51,005 nucleotides of DNA, from positions 1 through 51,005 of IMG/VR virus record IMGVR_UViG_3300044827_000006, one strand, 5' to 3'. This stretch comes from a virus. A program made the translations under genes and the position numbers. Of this stretch, positions 23,576 to 31,841 are shown in pieces; position 1 is the stretch's first letter; each line of letters opens with the position of its first letter. The notes below the pieces were generated by a model that made no database searches, had not been told where the DNA came from, and saw nothing but the letters and a program-made list of their open reading frames with translations.

Positions 23576-25062
23576 TAGTAGATTACCTCCATAACCTGTT
23601 GTTTGGATAAAATCAATGCTGTCTGGGCGAGTGCCATCACCACCGCATCTCCATCGTCGGTAGAGCGCCCGAGCCTTTTGCGTATCTCGTCTTTCGACTC
23701 AACCTGAATCTTTCCACCCGACATCACCCTCCAATGCGGAGCAGTCAAGTCTCCGGTTAATAGATCGTCGGGAGGTAACCCAATATCGTGCCCATTTCCG
23801 GGGTCAAGCATCTCTCGCACATTCCACCATCCAGCAGAACGCTTGTTGACGAACCCCATCTCACCGGAACTATCTTTAACGTCGGTTCCTTCCGAGGCAT
23901 TAAAGGGCCGCACGTCTAGTTTCATCTCCCGTAGACGATCAACCACTCCAGCCCCGATGCCGATCACGTCAACGACCGCATAGCCTCTTTTCGCGTTGAG
24001 TAACCCGGCCACCCGTCCGGTCGTCTCCATCGTATCCTCTTTGGAGTGACGGCGAAGCTCAGTAACCACCTTGCCATGCTTGAGAGCATAAATGGTCTTG
24101 TCGGCACCAGAGCGGGCCACGTCAACGCCTGCACACGTAAAGGGCAACTCCATTCCTGATTCTTTCCACTCTTCCCATCTCCGGTTCGCAGCCTCAACCC
24201 AGGAGAGTGGAATCACCCCATCCTCATCTGAGGCGCAGAACTCACCTAAAACTCTGTTTTGATAGATAGCCGATGATTCGCCCCACTGCTTTTTTCTCTG
24301 CTCGGCCCACTCAGCAGAAATACGCCCGGCCTTAATCGTCTCTTCCAGCGTGACGTGACGAACCCACCAATCTTCAAAGCCAGGCTTTCGTTTGTGGATG
24401 TCATAGAACCGGCCCATCGGCTCACCCGGCGTCGAAATGGATAGCGCAAAGGCTTCATTCGGGGTATCCGTCCCGGCATTTGAGAACGCACCTTCGGCGG
24501 CATCGAACGTCTCATTTGGAATCGCCTTCGACTCGTCAAACAAGTAGAGAAGCGAATCGGCGTGTGCACCTTCAATGTATTCTGGAGTGTCTGAGGCGAC
24601 AGCGAACGCTTCACCCGTCGTAAGCTTGAGAGACAAAGTTTGCAATTCACGGCGGGCATCAAAAGGTGCACGTCCGATTCGCGCCCAGTTGAGTCTCCGT
24701 GACCACTTATGAACTTCCGGCCAAAGGTACTTTGTCAGTTGCCTCCAAGCGGAAGCCGTCGTCGGGCACTTCCAATCTTCACCATCCCGCGTGAGCGCGA
24801 ACCAAAGGATCACCCACGAGGCAAAAGCCGTCTTGCCCAGTCCGTGCGGCCCCCTAAGCGCAACGCGTTTACGTACCGGCAACTCCTCTAAGACTTCAAT
24901 CTGGTACGGCGTCGGGCCTTCGCTGCCCTTCCAATTGATGCAATCACGGACGAACGCCACCGGAGCGTTGCGGTATGTACGCACAAAGTTAGAGACGGGA
25001 CGTGCGGCACGCTGGGCGTGTACGCCTTCCAACCGCTCGATTCTTCGCTCTGCCGTGCTCAC
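23575..25062 (-). CDS. Terminase large subunit
   Basis: A 495-residue protein with the two-domain plan of large terminases. ATPase: Walker A GPHGLGKT (71-78), Walker B LLYLFDE (171-177), motif III-like ALSISTP (206-212). RNase-H-fold nuclease: GVDVARSGADKT with Asp314, VVDVIGIG with Asp365, and STDDGDAVVMAL with Asp472 as metal ligands. It cuts and pumps DNA into the prohead through the portal. Start overlaps the small subunit stop (ATGA). Confidence 0.95.
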   Translation of the reverse strand: MSTAERRIERLEGVHAQRAARPVSNFVRTYRNAPVAFVRDCINWKGSEGPTPYQIEVLEELPVRKRVALRGPHGLGKTAFASWVILWFALTRDGEDWKCPTTASAWRQLTKYLWPEVHKWSRRLNWARIGRAPFDARRELQTLSLKLTTGEAFAVASDTPEYIEGAHADSLLYLFDESKAIPNETFDAAEGAFSNAGTDTPNEAFALSISTPGEPMGRFYDIHKRKPGFEDWWVRHVTLEETIKAGRISAEWAEQRKKQWGESSAIYQNRVLGEFCASDEDGVIPLSWVEAANRRWEEWKESGMELPFTCAGVDVARSGADKTIYALKHGKVVTELRRHSKEDTMETTGRVAGLLNAKRGYAVVDVIGIGAGVVDRLREMKLDVRPFNASEGTDVKDSSGEMGFVNKRSAGWWNVREMLDPGNGHDIGLPPDDLLTGDLTAPHWRVMSGGKIQVESKDEIRKRLGRSTDDGDAVVMALAQTALILSKQQVMEVIY

Positions 25063-25442
25063 TCGTCCCCCTGCGTCTGCTTTTCAAGTCGTTCGATACG
25101 CTCCAGCAAATCGGTCACTGCCACCGCCGCGACTGAGTGCTCAAGGATAGTGCGGGCAGCCGTCACCCTTGCCGCAGCCGATGCCCCCACGTCCTCGGCG
25201 ATCTTTCGCAACACCGTTCGTGCGACCTGCGCGTCCGCCTGAAGGCCAGAGATGGCTACGTCCACAAGCTCACGCCGGCCAGCGCGGTAGGCTGTTTTGA
25301 AGACCTCATCTTTGAGCCAGCGGTGAAGCGTGACCTCAGCCACGCCCGCATCCTCAGCTGCGGCTTTGATCTCGCCAAAGCGCAAGAGGGCGACAAGCGT
25401 CTTTTCCTGCTTTGGGGTTAATTTGTCCCTATCGGCTTTCAT
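25059..25442 (-). CDS. Terminase small subunit
   Basis: A 127-residue protein. TPKQEKTLVALLRFGEIKAA then AEDAGVAEVTLHRWLKDEVF is an HTH of the type found in small terminases, followed by helices for oligomerisation and a C-terminal coiled coil (TDLLERIERLEKQ). It recognises the phage DNA for packaging and hands it to the large subunit, whose gene overlaps its stop. Confidence 0.85.
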   Translation of the reverse strand: MKADRDKLTPKQEKTLVALLRFGEIKAAAEDAGVAEVTLHRWLKDEVFKTAYRAGRRELVDVAISGLQADAQVARTVLRKIAEDVGASAAARVTAARTILEHSVAAVAVTDLLERIERLEKQTQGDE

Positions 25443-25490
25443 TGACTAACATTAACTACCATTTCCCCGCCCCTTTTCTGACTACCTTCT

Positions 25491-25826
25491 TCACTTCCGT
25501 TCAATCCTCTCAAAACTCAACTTCCCCTCTTTCAACACCGCCCGAAAATCATCTGGACTCAATTTCAGGGTCGCCATGACCTTAAACACAATGGCCTGTA
25601 TTCGAGCCTGTGCAGCCTCTAGACGGGCTTGTGCGGCGTCAGCCTGTGTCTGTGCCGTCTGTGCTATTTGGACGGCCTCTGTGAAGGCTTGTTGCTGGTC
25701 TGGGGTGACAACAGATGGAGTTTCCGCCTGCACCTGCTTGGTTTGGGCGTCTGCGCTGTCACAGGCTGACAAACAGGAGAGGCAGAGTAGGACGATGATG
25801 AAGAATTTGCGTGTTCGTGTTTTCAT
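25491..25826 (-). CDS. Lipoprotein with coiled coil
   Basis: A 111-residue protein with a lipoprotein signal peptide: basic start, hydrophobic core and lipobox LSAC (Cys22 by my count). After it lies an Ala/Gln-rich coiled coil (QTQADAAQARLEAAQARIQA) and a basic end. It could be an outer-membrane spanin subunit, given the nearby membrane proteins, or a superinfection-exclusion lipoprotein. It lies between the terminase and fibre genes. Family not recognised. Confidence 0.65.
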   Translation of the reverse strand: MKTRTRKFFIIVLLCLSCLSACDSADAQTKQVQAETPSVVTPDQQQAFTEAVQIAQTAQTQADAAQARLEAAQARIQAIVFKVMATLKLSPDDFRAVLKEGKLSFERIERK

Positions 25827-25876
25827 TGCTTTAGTCTTCTCTGTTAGAATCTACGGCCTCACGAAAGGATTTCAAG

Positions 25877-26101
25877 ATGCAAGTACAAGAACTCATTAAG
25901 CGCTTACAGCAACTTCCACCCTATGCCGACGTGGTAACGGTCGTGAATAGTGCCGGGGGTATCCATTACAGCCCCGTAACCGAACCTATTGTTACGAAAG
26001 CGCACCCCATAACCGGGCAGCCCGATCTTGAGGGCTGCTACTTCCCGCCCGAGGCTTCCGGGAAACCCGAGATTGAAGCCCACACAGTTGTCATCATCTA
26101 A
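25877..26101 (+). CDS. Small plus-strand protein of unknown function
   Basis: A 74-residue protein with AAAGGA eight bases before ATG and a possible promoter (TAGAAT at 25845-25850). It opens with a helix (MQVQELIKRLQQLPPYADVV) and continues with strands; this looks like the small cytosolic VQELIxxLQ type protein found in many phages. It is the only plus-strand gene in a long minus-strand block, so it has its own control, perhaps a cargo gene. Confidence 0.65.
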   Translation: MQVQELIKRLQQLPPYADVVTVVNSAGGIHYSPVTEPIVTKAHPITGQPDLEGCYFPPEASGKPEIEAHTVVII

Positions 26102-26103
26102 CC

Positions 26104-28452
26104 TCAATTAAACACAACGAAGGTTATAGCAACCTCCGCAGTTGCGGCGGCCCCGAGAGTGACGACGAAAGACCCCGCCGAAGGCACGACGTTCTTGACG
26201 TAAGCGGTAGCGTCGTTCGTTACCACAACCGCCACCACGAACGATGTGGCACTCACCCGCGAGTCGGTGACGGTAACCGAAGAATTTCCGGCGGCTATAT
26301 TGACCCTGCCCGCCATTTTGTTAATGGTTTGGTTGCCGGTCGTGCCCGGCGTGGTGATGGTGTTGGCAAGGAAGACCTGCTTGACCCCACTCGCCGCCGC
26401 CCCAAGATTGCTTGTGTCATCACTCGACGGTTGAAGGTTTTTATTGTTATCCCAATACCATGCACTCGACCCGGCAATGGTAATTCCAACGAATGACGAG
26501 CCGGGAAAGTAGATGCCGCTGTTTGAGCCATTGTTCAAAGCAGGAGACCCGGCTGTGCCGTTCCCGGTAGTCAAACTCGTCGCCGCTGCGACTCCAAGTG
26601 TCGGGGTCACAAAGATGGGCGAGGTGACTCTGGCGAAATTCCCCGTACCGGACGTTGAAGTAAAAGTGGGAACGCCTGACGCGAAGAGGGGTACACCGGA
26701 AGAGGCCGACACGTCCGCCCCGAACCCGCCACGGGCAGCCGCTAGTAAGCCCGTCGTCAGCTTCGCCGTATCAAGCGAAGGGATGTCTGCCGCGACAAGC
26801 GCGCGACACGAAGGTGCAGCGGCTACCCCAGACGACGGCCCCGCAAAAACGCAGTTGGCGCTCTGGTTAATCAGGTTGAGCGCAAGCGTACCTGAGTTTG
26901 TAACGGGTGAGCCGGTGACGGAGTAGAAGACGCCCGGAGTAGAAAGGCCGACGCTTGTCACCGTTCCCCCTGAATTCGTATCAGGCGGCACAACCCAAGT
27001 TCCATCCTCGCGCAAGTATTTAGTCGTGCCCGCGACCGGGCCGGGGTCAGGTGCGATACCGGCTGCGTGAGAAGCTCCGGAGCCGACCATCACCGGCAAA
27101 CGTGCGACGTTGAAGATGCCGGAGATGACATCACTTGCCGCGTGAGTGTGCGACACGTTTGCGGGCGTGAAGCCAAGAGCCGCGAGGACTGCCGAGTTCG
27201 TGATTCGAGCATCCGCCCTCGCGTTGGTGAAATAGAGGTTCGTGCCTTCCGCAACGTTCGTTGTGCTAAGGGTCTGCCACGTCTTATCGCCCCGCCAGTA
27301 TTGCGAGGTCGTCCCGGCGGTGATTGAAGGTTCTTTCGCGGCAAGGGCTGCGACAAGGCCCGTTACGTCGCCCTGAGCGTGTGTGTGCGAGAGAGGGGCT
27401 TTACCGGCTAGTGCAGTCAGGACGTTCGTGCCGTTGACCAGGAACCCGCCAGTAGCGGTTACGCTAACCTGCTGCAATGAATCTGTGATGGAGACGCTCG
27501 TGCCATTTCCCTCGGAGTTTATATCTCCGAGCAAAACTATCGGAGATTGCAAGCCGATCTGGTTGCCGCTTATCGCTACGTGACTGTTTCCAGCCAGAAG
27601 TAAAAAGTCGCCATCACTCGGAGCGATGAATGCTATTTCGCTGCCCGGTACGGCGGACACGTCGCCCGTGATTCCGCCAGTAGCGTCATCTACAATCCTC
27701 GACGGAACAAACTTCGTCCCATCCCACTTCGGCAGGCCGTTCGTGGTGAGCGTGGAAGTTTTAAGCGCGATGCGTGCATCAGCCGCCGTACTGAAATCCG
27801 AGATGGTTGATGCGGGTTGACTGCCTGTGTGATTCCCTCTCGCCCTGTCAGCCGTTGAAGCGGTAGCAATCGCAGATGCCCGTGCCGCGGCTTCCGTCGC
27901 GTCTCCTGTGTCTGAGTGAGAGTTGGCGGAGGCCAGAGTCGAAGCGTCACCCGCTACACGGGCCGATGCTTCATTCGTGAAGTTGGTCTGTAAAGTCGTA
28001 TCTGCGTTGGCTCGGGTTGCAGCTTCAGAGGTGTCCGCTGTCGTTCGGTTAGTTATCTCTGTATTAAGTGCAGACTGTGAAGCACCCGGCAAAGTAACAC
28101 TCGTCGCCGGAATTAAAGCTTCGAGAGTAGCGGTAGCAGTATCAGGGATGGTCAACGCCACTCCAGTACCGGGACGGGTATTTAATCCGACTGCGGGAGC
28201 GTCGATATAGACGACTGAATTGCGAAGAATGTTGAACGAGACGACACCTGAAGCATCCGACCTTGCATCCACGGGCTTTGTGCTAACGACCACTCCGCCT
28301 TTAACCACTTTGACGATTGTCAGTCGAGCGTTGGCGACGGGAACACCCGAGCCGTCATAGATCGTTCCTGTGACGTGCGTCGTCGCCACCTGGGCAGATG
28401 CCAGTGAGTGAATTGATAAAATCAGTGTGATTATAAAAAAGAGTTTTCTCAT
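26104..28452 (-). CDS. Tail-fibre-like protein with an N-terminal signal peptide
   Basis: A 782-residue protein. Residues 1-20 (MRKLFFIITLILSIHSLASA) are a textbook signal peptide, unusual for a virion protein. Next is a carboxypeptidase-regulatory-like beta domain (VTGTIYDGSGVPVANARL). Then come fibre features: helical repeats (TRTADTSEAATRAN-like), SHTHAQGDVTGL and SHTHAASDVISG motifs, TNLYFTNARADARI, and a beta C-terminus. Either it is a fibre made by fusion with an exported host protein, or a surface protein displayed by the lysogen. It is co-oriented with the receiver gene upstream. Confidence 0.7.
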   Translation of the reverse strand: MRKLFFIITLILSIHSLASAQVATTHVTGTIYDGSGVPVANARLTIVKVVKGGVVVSTKPVDARSDASGVVSFNILRNSVVYIDAPAVGLNTRPGTGVALTIPDTATATLEALIPATSVTLPGASQSALNTEITNRTTADTSEAATRANADTTLQTNFTNEASARVAGDASTLASANSHSDTGDATEAAARASAIATASTADRARGNHTGSQPASTISDFSTAADARIALKTSTLTTNGLPKWDGTKFVPSRIVDDATGGITGDVSAVPGSEIAFIAPSDGDFLLLAGNSHVAISGNQIGLQSPIVLLGDINSEGNGTSVSITDSLQQVSVTATGGFLVNGTNVLTALAGKAPLSHTHAQGDVTGLVAALAAKEPSITAGTTSQYWRGDKTWQTLSTTNVAEGTNLYFTNARADARITNSAVLAALGFTPANVSHTHAASDVISGIFNVARLPVMVGSGASHAAGIAPDPGPVAGTTKYLREDGTWVVPPDTNSGGTVTSVGLSTPGVFYSVTGSPVTNSGTLALNLINQSANCVFAGPSSGVAAAPSCRALVAADIPSLDTAKLTTGLLAAARGGFGADVSASSGVPLFASGVPTFTSTSGTGNFARVTSPIFVTPTLGVAAATSLTTGNGTAGSPALNNGSNSGIYFPGSSFVGITIAGSSAWYWDNNKNLQPSSDDTSNLGAAASGVKQVFLANTITTPGTTGNQTINKMAGRVNIAAGNSSVTVTDSRVSATSFVVAVVVTNDATAYVKNVVPSAGSFVVTLGAAATAEVAITFVVFN

Positions 28453-28473
28453 TTTGCCTCTTCCCCGTCCGAG

Positions 28474-28830
28474 CTACTCCAGATACTTCGCTAAGGGTAA
28501 GAACTCCGGCTTGTAGACAACCTCTGCTCCCCACTTTTTGGCGTCCGGCTCTACCTTGTATGGCTCAAGCGCCGTGTGAAAAACTACCGGCGTTTCCCAA
28601 TCCCCGCTCTCGCGTATCTCCTCCAAGACGGTCGTTCCCGTTTTCCACGGCATCGCTATGTCAAGAATCAGAAGGTCGTAAGGCTTGCCCGCTAACTTCG
28701 CCGTGTTGTAAAGCATCAAGGCTTCAGAGCCGGTCGAAGCCAGGTCGATTTTTGACGTTTGCCCCTCAAGCCACAGCTTCATCATCTGGCGATTCGTCGG
28801 GTTATCATCTGCGAGTAAAACGCTTTTCAT
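28474..28830 (-). CDS. Stand-alone response regulator receiver domain
   Basis: A 118-residue CheY-like protein with no output domain. All active-site residues are present: Asp8 and Asp9 (LLADDNPTN), the phospho-acceptor Asp57 (LLILDIAMP), Thr86 (VVFHTAL) and Lys107 (VVYKPEF). It should be phosphorylated by a histidine kinase and act by protein-protein contact. Its start overlaps the stop of the XhlA-like gene. A receiver domain between lysis and fibre genes is unusual in phages; no kinase gene is seen in the window, so a host kinase would have to act on it. Confidence 0.88.
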   Translation of the reverse strand: MKSVLLADDNPTNRQMMKLWLEGQTSKIDLASTGSEALMLYNTAKLAGKPYDLLILDIAMPWKTGTTVLEEIRESGDWETPVVFHTALEPYKVEPDAKKWGAEVVYKPEFLPLAKYLE

Positions 28831-29072
28831 TTTTTGATGAATTCAATCAGCATGTAGAGGAGCACGACTAAGGCGGCTCCGGCTGCTCCCCACACCGAAG
28901 ACTTGTATTTGAGCAGAGCGATTTCCGTTTTAATCTCGGCAATCTCTTTCGTCTTCAGGTCGGTTAGTGCGCTCATTACGTTCTCCAGAGATCGGCGCTG
29001 CGCTTCCATCTCCAATAGGACATGTCTACGCCAGGCCCCCCACCCATCCCCGTCAGTTGTCTCATCTGCCAT
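28827..29072 (-). CDS. XhlA-like membrane protein
   Basis: An 81-residue protein: soluble helical part with a coiled coil (MSALTDLKTKEIAEIKTEIA) followed by one C-terminal membrane segment (VWGAAGAALVVLLYMLIEF) and lysines. This is the plan of hemolysin XhlA-type accessory lysis proteins. It overlaps the receiver gene by four bases. Together with the holin-like proteins at 30002 and 30426 it suggests a lysis module, although no endolysin is recognised nearby. Confidence 0.7.
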   Translation of the reverse strand: MADETTDGDGWGAWRRHVLLEMEAQRRSLENVMSALTDLKTKEIAEIKTEIALLKYKSSVWGAAGAALVVLLYMLIEFIKK

Positions 29073-29145
29073 GCTCTTCTATTCCCGCTGGGGCGTTTCT
29101 GCCTTCGCGGGTGAGGTGCGCCCGCGTTTCGTTTCTCAGCTTGTT

Positions 29146-29487
29146 TCAGTCGTCCTGCTTTTCACTTCCGCACAAATCGCAGAACTCGAAATACTCTTCA
29201 GGCCCGTCGGGCGTGCCGGGATTTCTATGTCCCGTCCAGACGTGTTCGCATGAGTCGTAGAAAAGCACATCGGAGCGTCTATCAAGCATCTCCGCGCAGC
29301 GCATCAACTGCCCTTTTGAGCGTTCGGCTACGTCAGGTAAGCAGCCGTTAAGAAAACGGAAGTTGCGCGCCATGCGCCTGAGTTCTTCCGCCGCAAATTC
29401 GATTGCCTCGTAAGGCAGAGTTTTCAAATCTGTCGGCGCAGTACGTCCGATGCTTGAATAGTCGTCGCTTGGATTCTCGTTTCCCAT
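29146..29487 (-). CDS. Unknown protein with a C-terminal zinc motif
   Basis: A 113-residue protein. The first half is helical (LPYEAIEFAAEELRRMARNF); the C-terminal part contains CEHVWTGHRNP and FEFCDLCGSEK, a C-x-H plus C-x-x-C set typical of the small zinc fingers found in many phage proteins. Role unknown. It lies between XhlA-like and DUF2188-like genes. Confidence 0.6.
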   Translation of the reverse strand: MGNENPSDDYSSIGRTAPTDLKTLPYEAIEFAAEELRRMARNFRFLNGCLPDVAERSKGQLMRCAEMLDRRSDVLFYDSCEHVWTGHRNPGTPDGPEEYFEFCDLCGSEKQDD

Positions 29488-29519
29488 CCTCTTCTCTCCC
29501 TACACCGTCAAAGCCGCGC

Positions 29520-29747
29520 CTACGCCTTCGGTGGAAACTGTGAATCAAGATAAGTAATCGCTTCCATCAGTGCCCCGGCAGAATCAGAGCGGTGAAAGAG
29601 CGAAGCCAGCGCAACGAGTGCCAACAGGTACTGGCGAATCTTCGTCTGATACTTCACGCCAAACGCGGCCTTACCCGTCGAGGTAGTGGGCGCAGTCGTC
29701 ACCGCGGCCAACGCCTGAAAACTCTCTTCGTGTTTATCGTTCATCAT
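29520..29747 (-). CDS. Small unknown protein
   Basis: A 75-residue protein with AAGGAAA just before the two adjacent ATG codons. A disordered Thr/Ala start is followed by one helical stretch (YQTKIRQYLLALVALASLFH) that is not long or hydrophobic enough to be a sure membrane segment. Position in the lysis region. No family. Confidence 0.5.
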   Translation of the reverse strand: MMNDKHEESFQALAAVTTAPTTSTGKAAFGVKYQTKIRQYLLALVALASLFHRSDSAGALMEAITYLDSQFPPKA

Positions 29748-29773
29748 TTTCCTTCCATGTCACCTCTCAACGC

Positions 29774-29998
29774 TCAGTTGTACTCAAGCGTCTTCTCAAC
29801 TTCGCTTGTACCCTTAACGTGGATGATGACCACGCTCGGGCTTGGTAGGTTTTTCTTGGCTTCTGCTTTGGCGAAGCTAAGGGCTGCGCGCTTGTCCCAG
29901 GCTGGATAGCCGATTTCTTTAAGCGCGTAATGCACTTCCCATCTTTTGCGCCCCAGGTGGAACAAGACGTGATACTCGAACGGCTTTACTGTTGCCAT
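29774..29998 (-). CDS. DUF2188-like small protein
   Basis: A 74-residue protein. The pattern FEYHVLFHLGRKRWEVHYAL, a helix with AALSFAKAEAKKN, and VVIIHVKGTSEVE follows the strand-helix-strand plan of DUF2188 proteins (aromatic W-x-V, then AxxxA helix, then a terminal strand with H-x-K-G). Function of that family is unknown. Spaced three bases from the holin-like gene. Confidence 0.6.
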   Translation of the reverse strand: MATVKPFEYHVLFHLGRKRWEVHYALKEIGYPAWDKRAALSFAKAEAKKNLPSPSVVIIHVKGTSEVEKTLEYN

Positions 29999-30001
29999 AA
30001 A

Positions 30002-30250
30002 CTACCTTCCTTCGGTTTGACTTTTTGCTACTCCCAAAGCCTTCGCCTCTTCAACCGGGATAGAGACGTGATTAGGATTCAAAGACTGTGAGAACGCAGA
30101 GACGATCACGCCCGCGACGACGACGACCACCGGCAACCATTTAGCGATAGTTGGCGGCAACACGTCAGAGAGCGGAACGAGCTTGGCCGCGATGGAAGCG
30201 ATCACCGTAGCAGCCGTGGCAATGGCGGTTGTGATCTGTGATGTAGTCAT
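30002..30250 (-). CDS. Holin-like membrane protein
   Basis: An 82-residue protein with two hydrophobic segments (TAIATAATVIASIAAKLVPL and WLPVVVVVAGVIVSAF) and a charged C-terminal tail. Size and topology match class II holins, which time lysis by forming membrane lesions. It is next to other small membrane proteins (30426-30596, 28827-29072). No endolysin gene is recognised in the window. Confidence 0.65.
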   Translation of the reverse strand: MTTSQITTAIATAATVIASIAAKLVPLSDVLPPTIAKWLPVVVVVAGVIVSAFSQSLNPNHVSIPVEEAKALGVAKSQTEGR

Positions 30251-30425
30251 TTGTTTGATTCCAAGAGCGAGGAGCAGCTAAAGGCGATGGGCATGTTCCC
30301 TCGCTCGTGTTCCGGGTCGCTGATACTCGACCCAAAAACGCAAATAGCCCGCCGCAGGAATCCTTTGACTCCCGACAGCGAGCTGGCTCCGAAGAGCGGA
30401 CACTCGTTATTAATTGAGAAAGACT
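30251..30425. other. Intergenic stretch without a convincing gene
   Basis: A plus-strand frame of 64 codons from TTG (30251-30445) and a minus-strand frame ending in a short MPIAFSCSSLLESNK peptide are open here. Neither has a ribosome site that stands out. I leave it unassigned; see the findings. Confidence 0.4.
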
Positions 30426-30596
30426 CTAGCGCCTCGCGCGCATAACTTCACGAATCATGCGAACAGACTTATTGTTTAGTCGAATACCTGCCAGCACCAT
30501 CAACACCGTCAGAGCGCCGCAAAGCCAGACCGTCAAGTCATGCCCTAACGTAGCCTCTATCGAATCCAGCAAGTGTTTGATTGGCTCCCACGGCAT
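30426..30596 (-). CDS. Small single-span membrane protein
   Basis: A 56-residue frame (MPWEPIKHLLDSIEATLGHD) with one membrane segment, LTVWLCGALTVLMVLAGIRL, and a basic cytosolic tail. The stop of the preceding gene is four bases upstream, so it is probably coupled. The topology fits a small holin or spanin-type lysis protein. It would be missed by annotation with a 60-codon limit. Confidence 0.65.
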   Translation of the reverse strand: MPWEPIKHLLDSIEATLGHDLTVWLCGALTVLMVLAGIRLNNKSVRMIREVMRARR

Positions 30597-30599
30597 AAT

Positions 30600-30869
30600 T
30601 TAACTTTTCAACCCGTACTGATTCTTAATCTCGTCTATGATGCGCTGGCTCTTCAAGATTATCTGTTGGTGCTGGCCTATCAGAGAACGTGCGAACTTTT
30701 CGTCAGGGGAGAGTATATCACTGTTCTTTCCGCCAAGAACATAGTTTTCGCACGCGCAGCTTTCAATCATACACCCCTCTGCCACGGTGCAGGCTTTCCC
30801 TGAGCGTGACAGGCGTGTGCCGTGTGTGTGCTGGCGGTGGCCGCAGCGGCATGTGTCCGGCTTGCTCAC
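30600..30869 (-). CDS. Cys/His-rich zinc-binding protein
   Basis: An 89-residue protein with a dense N-terminal ligand set: CRCGHRQHTH, then KACTVAEGC and ESCACENY, enough for two zinc ions, followed by a helix (EKFARSLIGQHQQIILKSQR). Overlaps the next gene upstream by ATGA. One of a series of small zinc proteins in this operon; role unknown. Confidence 0.65.
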   Translation of the reverse strand: MSKPDTCRCGHRQHTHGTRLSRSGKACTVAEGCMIESCACENYVLGGKNSDILSPDEKFARSLIGQHQQIILKSQRIIDEIKNQYGLKS

Positions 30870-31081
30870 GCTTCACCTTTCAGGCTGCGCGAGTAGCCGC
30901 AGTCAACGCACTTTAAAACTCTGACCATCTTGGCGGGGCCGGTAAATGAAAATGTCTGTCCCGCTAAATCCGTTGCCCCAGGAAAGTCGGGTATTCCGGT
31001 AGAGATGGTATTTTGAAGGGCTTGGCCTTCGCGCATCTCACCATTGCATCTCTGGCATCGTTCCTGTTCTTTGTCGCTCAC
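30866..31081 (-). CDS. Zinc-ribbon protein
   Basis: A 71-residue protein with CQRCNGEMREGQ at the start and LKCVDCGYSRS at the end, a complete two-knuckle zinc ribbon of the kind annotated as a nucleic-acid-binding zinc-ribbon protein. It overlaps both neighbours by four bases. Function not known. Confidence 0.65.
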   Translation of the reverse strand: MSDKEQERCQRCNGEMREGQALQNTISTGIPDFPGATDLAGQTFSFTGPAKMVRVLKCVDCGYSRSLKGEA

Positions 31082-31524
31082 CCTTCACCACCTTTCAGGG
31101 CGTCTGCAAGAGCGGTGGAACATCTCTCAAAGTTCTTGTTAGCCCGCTCCCACGCCTCAAAAGCGCGAAACGCCTTGCCATCATCCGACTTGGATTTTGC
31201 TAACTTCTCCCGAGTCGCAATCAGCTTCGCCCGAGCCTTCCCCCACGCTCTTGCGGCAGAGATGGCGGCACGCTGGCTTTCCAGTCTAGTTTCCAGTTCG
31301 GCATAGGAAGGCCAACCGCCGCCCTCGCATCGACGCTCAATAAAACGGGCGCAATTAACAAGCATGGCCTCTTTACTGCCCACGCGTCGGTCGCATTTGA
31401 TGCCGTCTCCAAGCACGGCGTACAACTCGTCGTCATCTTCAATGCAACGATCATCGGCCCTTCGTGAGCGGTGTTTAATGATTGCCGCACGAAGTCTCTC
31501 AACCTCTGACATCTCGTCGCTCAT
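31078..31524 (-). CDS. Unknown helical protein
   Basis: A 148-residue protein with a long helical C-terminal half (LETRLESQRAAISAARAWGK and beyond) and several Cys residues in the first half (DRCIEDDDE, IKCDRR, VNCARF, RRCEGG). Overlaps both neighbours (ATGA). Might be a coiled-coil assembly factor; no family recognised. Confidence 0.55.
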   Translation of the reverse strand: MSDEMSEVERLRAAIIKHRSRRADDRCIEDDDELYAVLGDGIKCDRRVGSKEAMLVNCARFIERRCEGGGWPSYAELETRLESQRAAISAARAWGKARAKLIATREKLAKSKSDDGKAFRAFEAWERANKNFERCSTALADALKGGEG

Positions 31525-31841
31525 CCTTCCCCCTTTGAGCGTGCTTGGATAAAAGCACTCGCCACACCATCAATGCCTTCCAACCGCGAACTGGCGCGCG
31601 GGTCAACGACACTAACGTAACCTGCTAAGCCTCTAATCTTTTGCATCACCTTAAGCGCCGCTTGCTGCTCTCTTTGTGCGCCTCTCTCTTCTGCCGAACG
31701 AAGGGCAGCTATCAGTCGCTCGGCCACGCTTTGCCAGCACGCCGCAACCGCGTCTACGTTGCCCGCATCGGCCATCATCCTGAACTCATCCCACATCACC
31801 TCTAGCAGAGTGCGGGCTTGCTCGTCAGTTGGGTCAGCCAT
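31521..31841 (-). CDS. Unknown helical protein
   Basis: A 106-residue protein from ATG 31841 (MADPTDEQARTLLEVMWDEF), chosen since AAAGGTG lies seven bases upstream; a GTG at 31850 is possible. It is helical throughout. The ATG lies inside the stop region of the nuclease gene, so translation is coupled. No family recognised. Confidence 0.55.
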   Translation of the reverse strand: MADPTDEQARTLLEVMWDEFRMMADAGNVDAVAACWQSVAERLIAALRSAEERGAQREQQAALKVMQKIRGLAGYVSVVDPRASSRLEGIDGVASAFIQARSKGEG

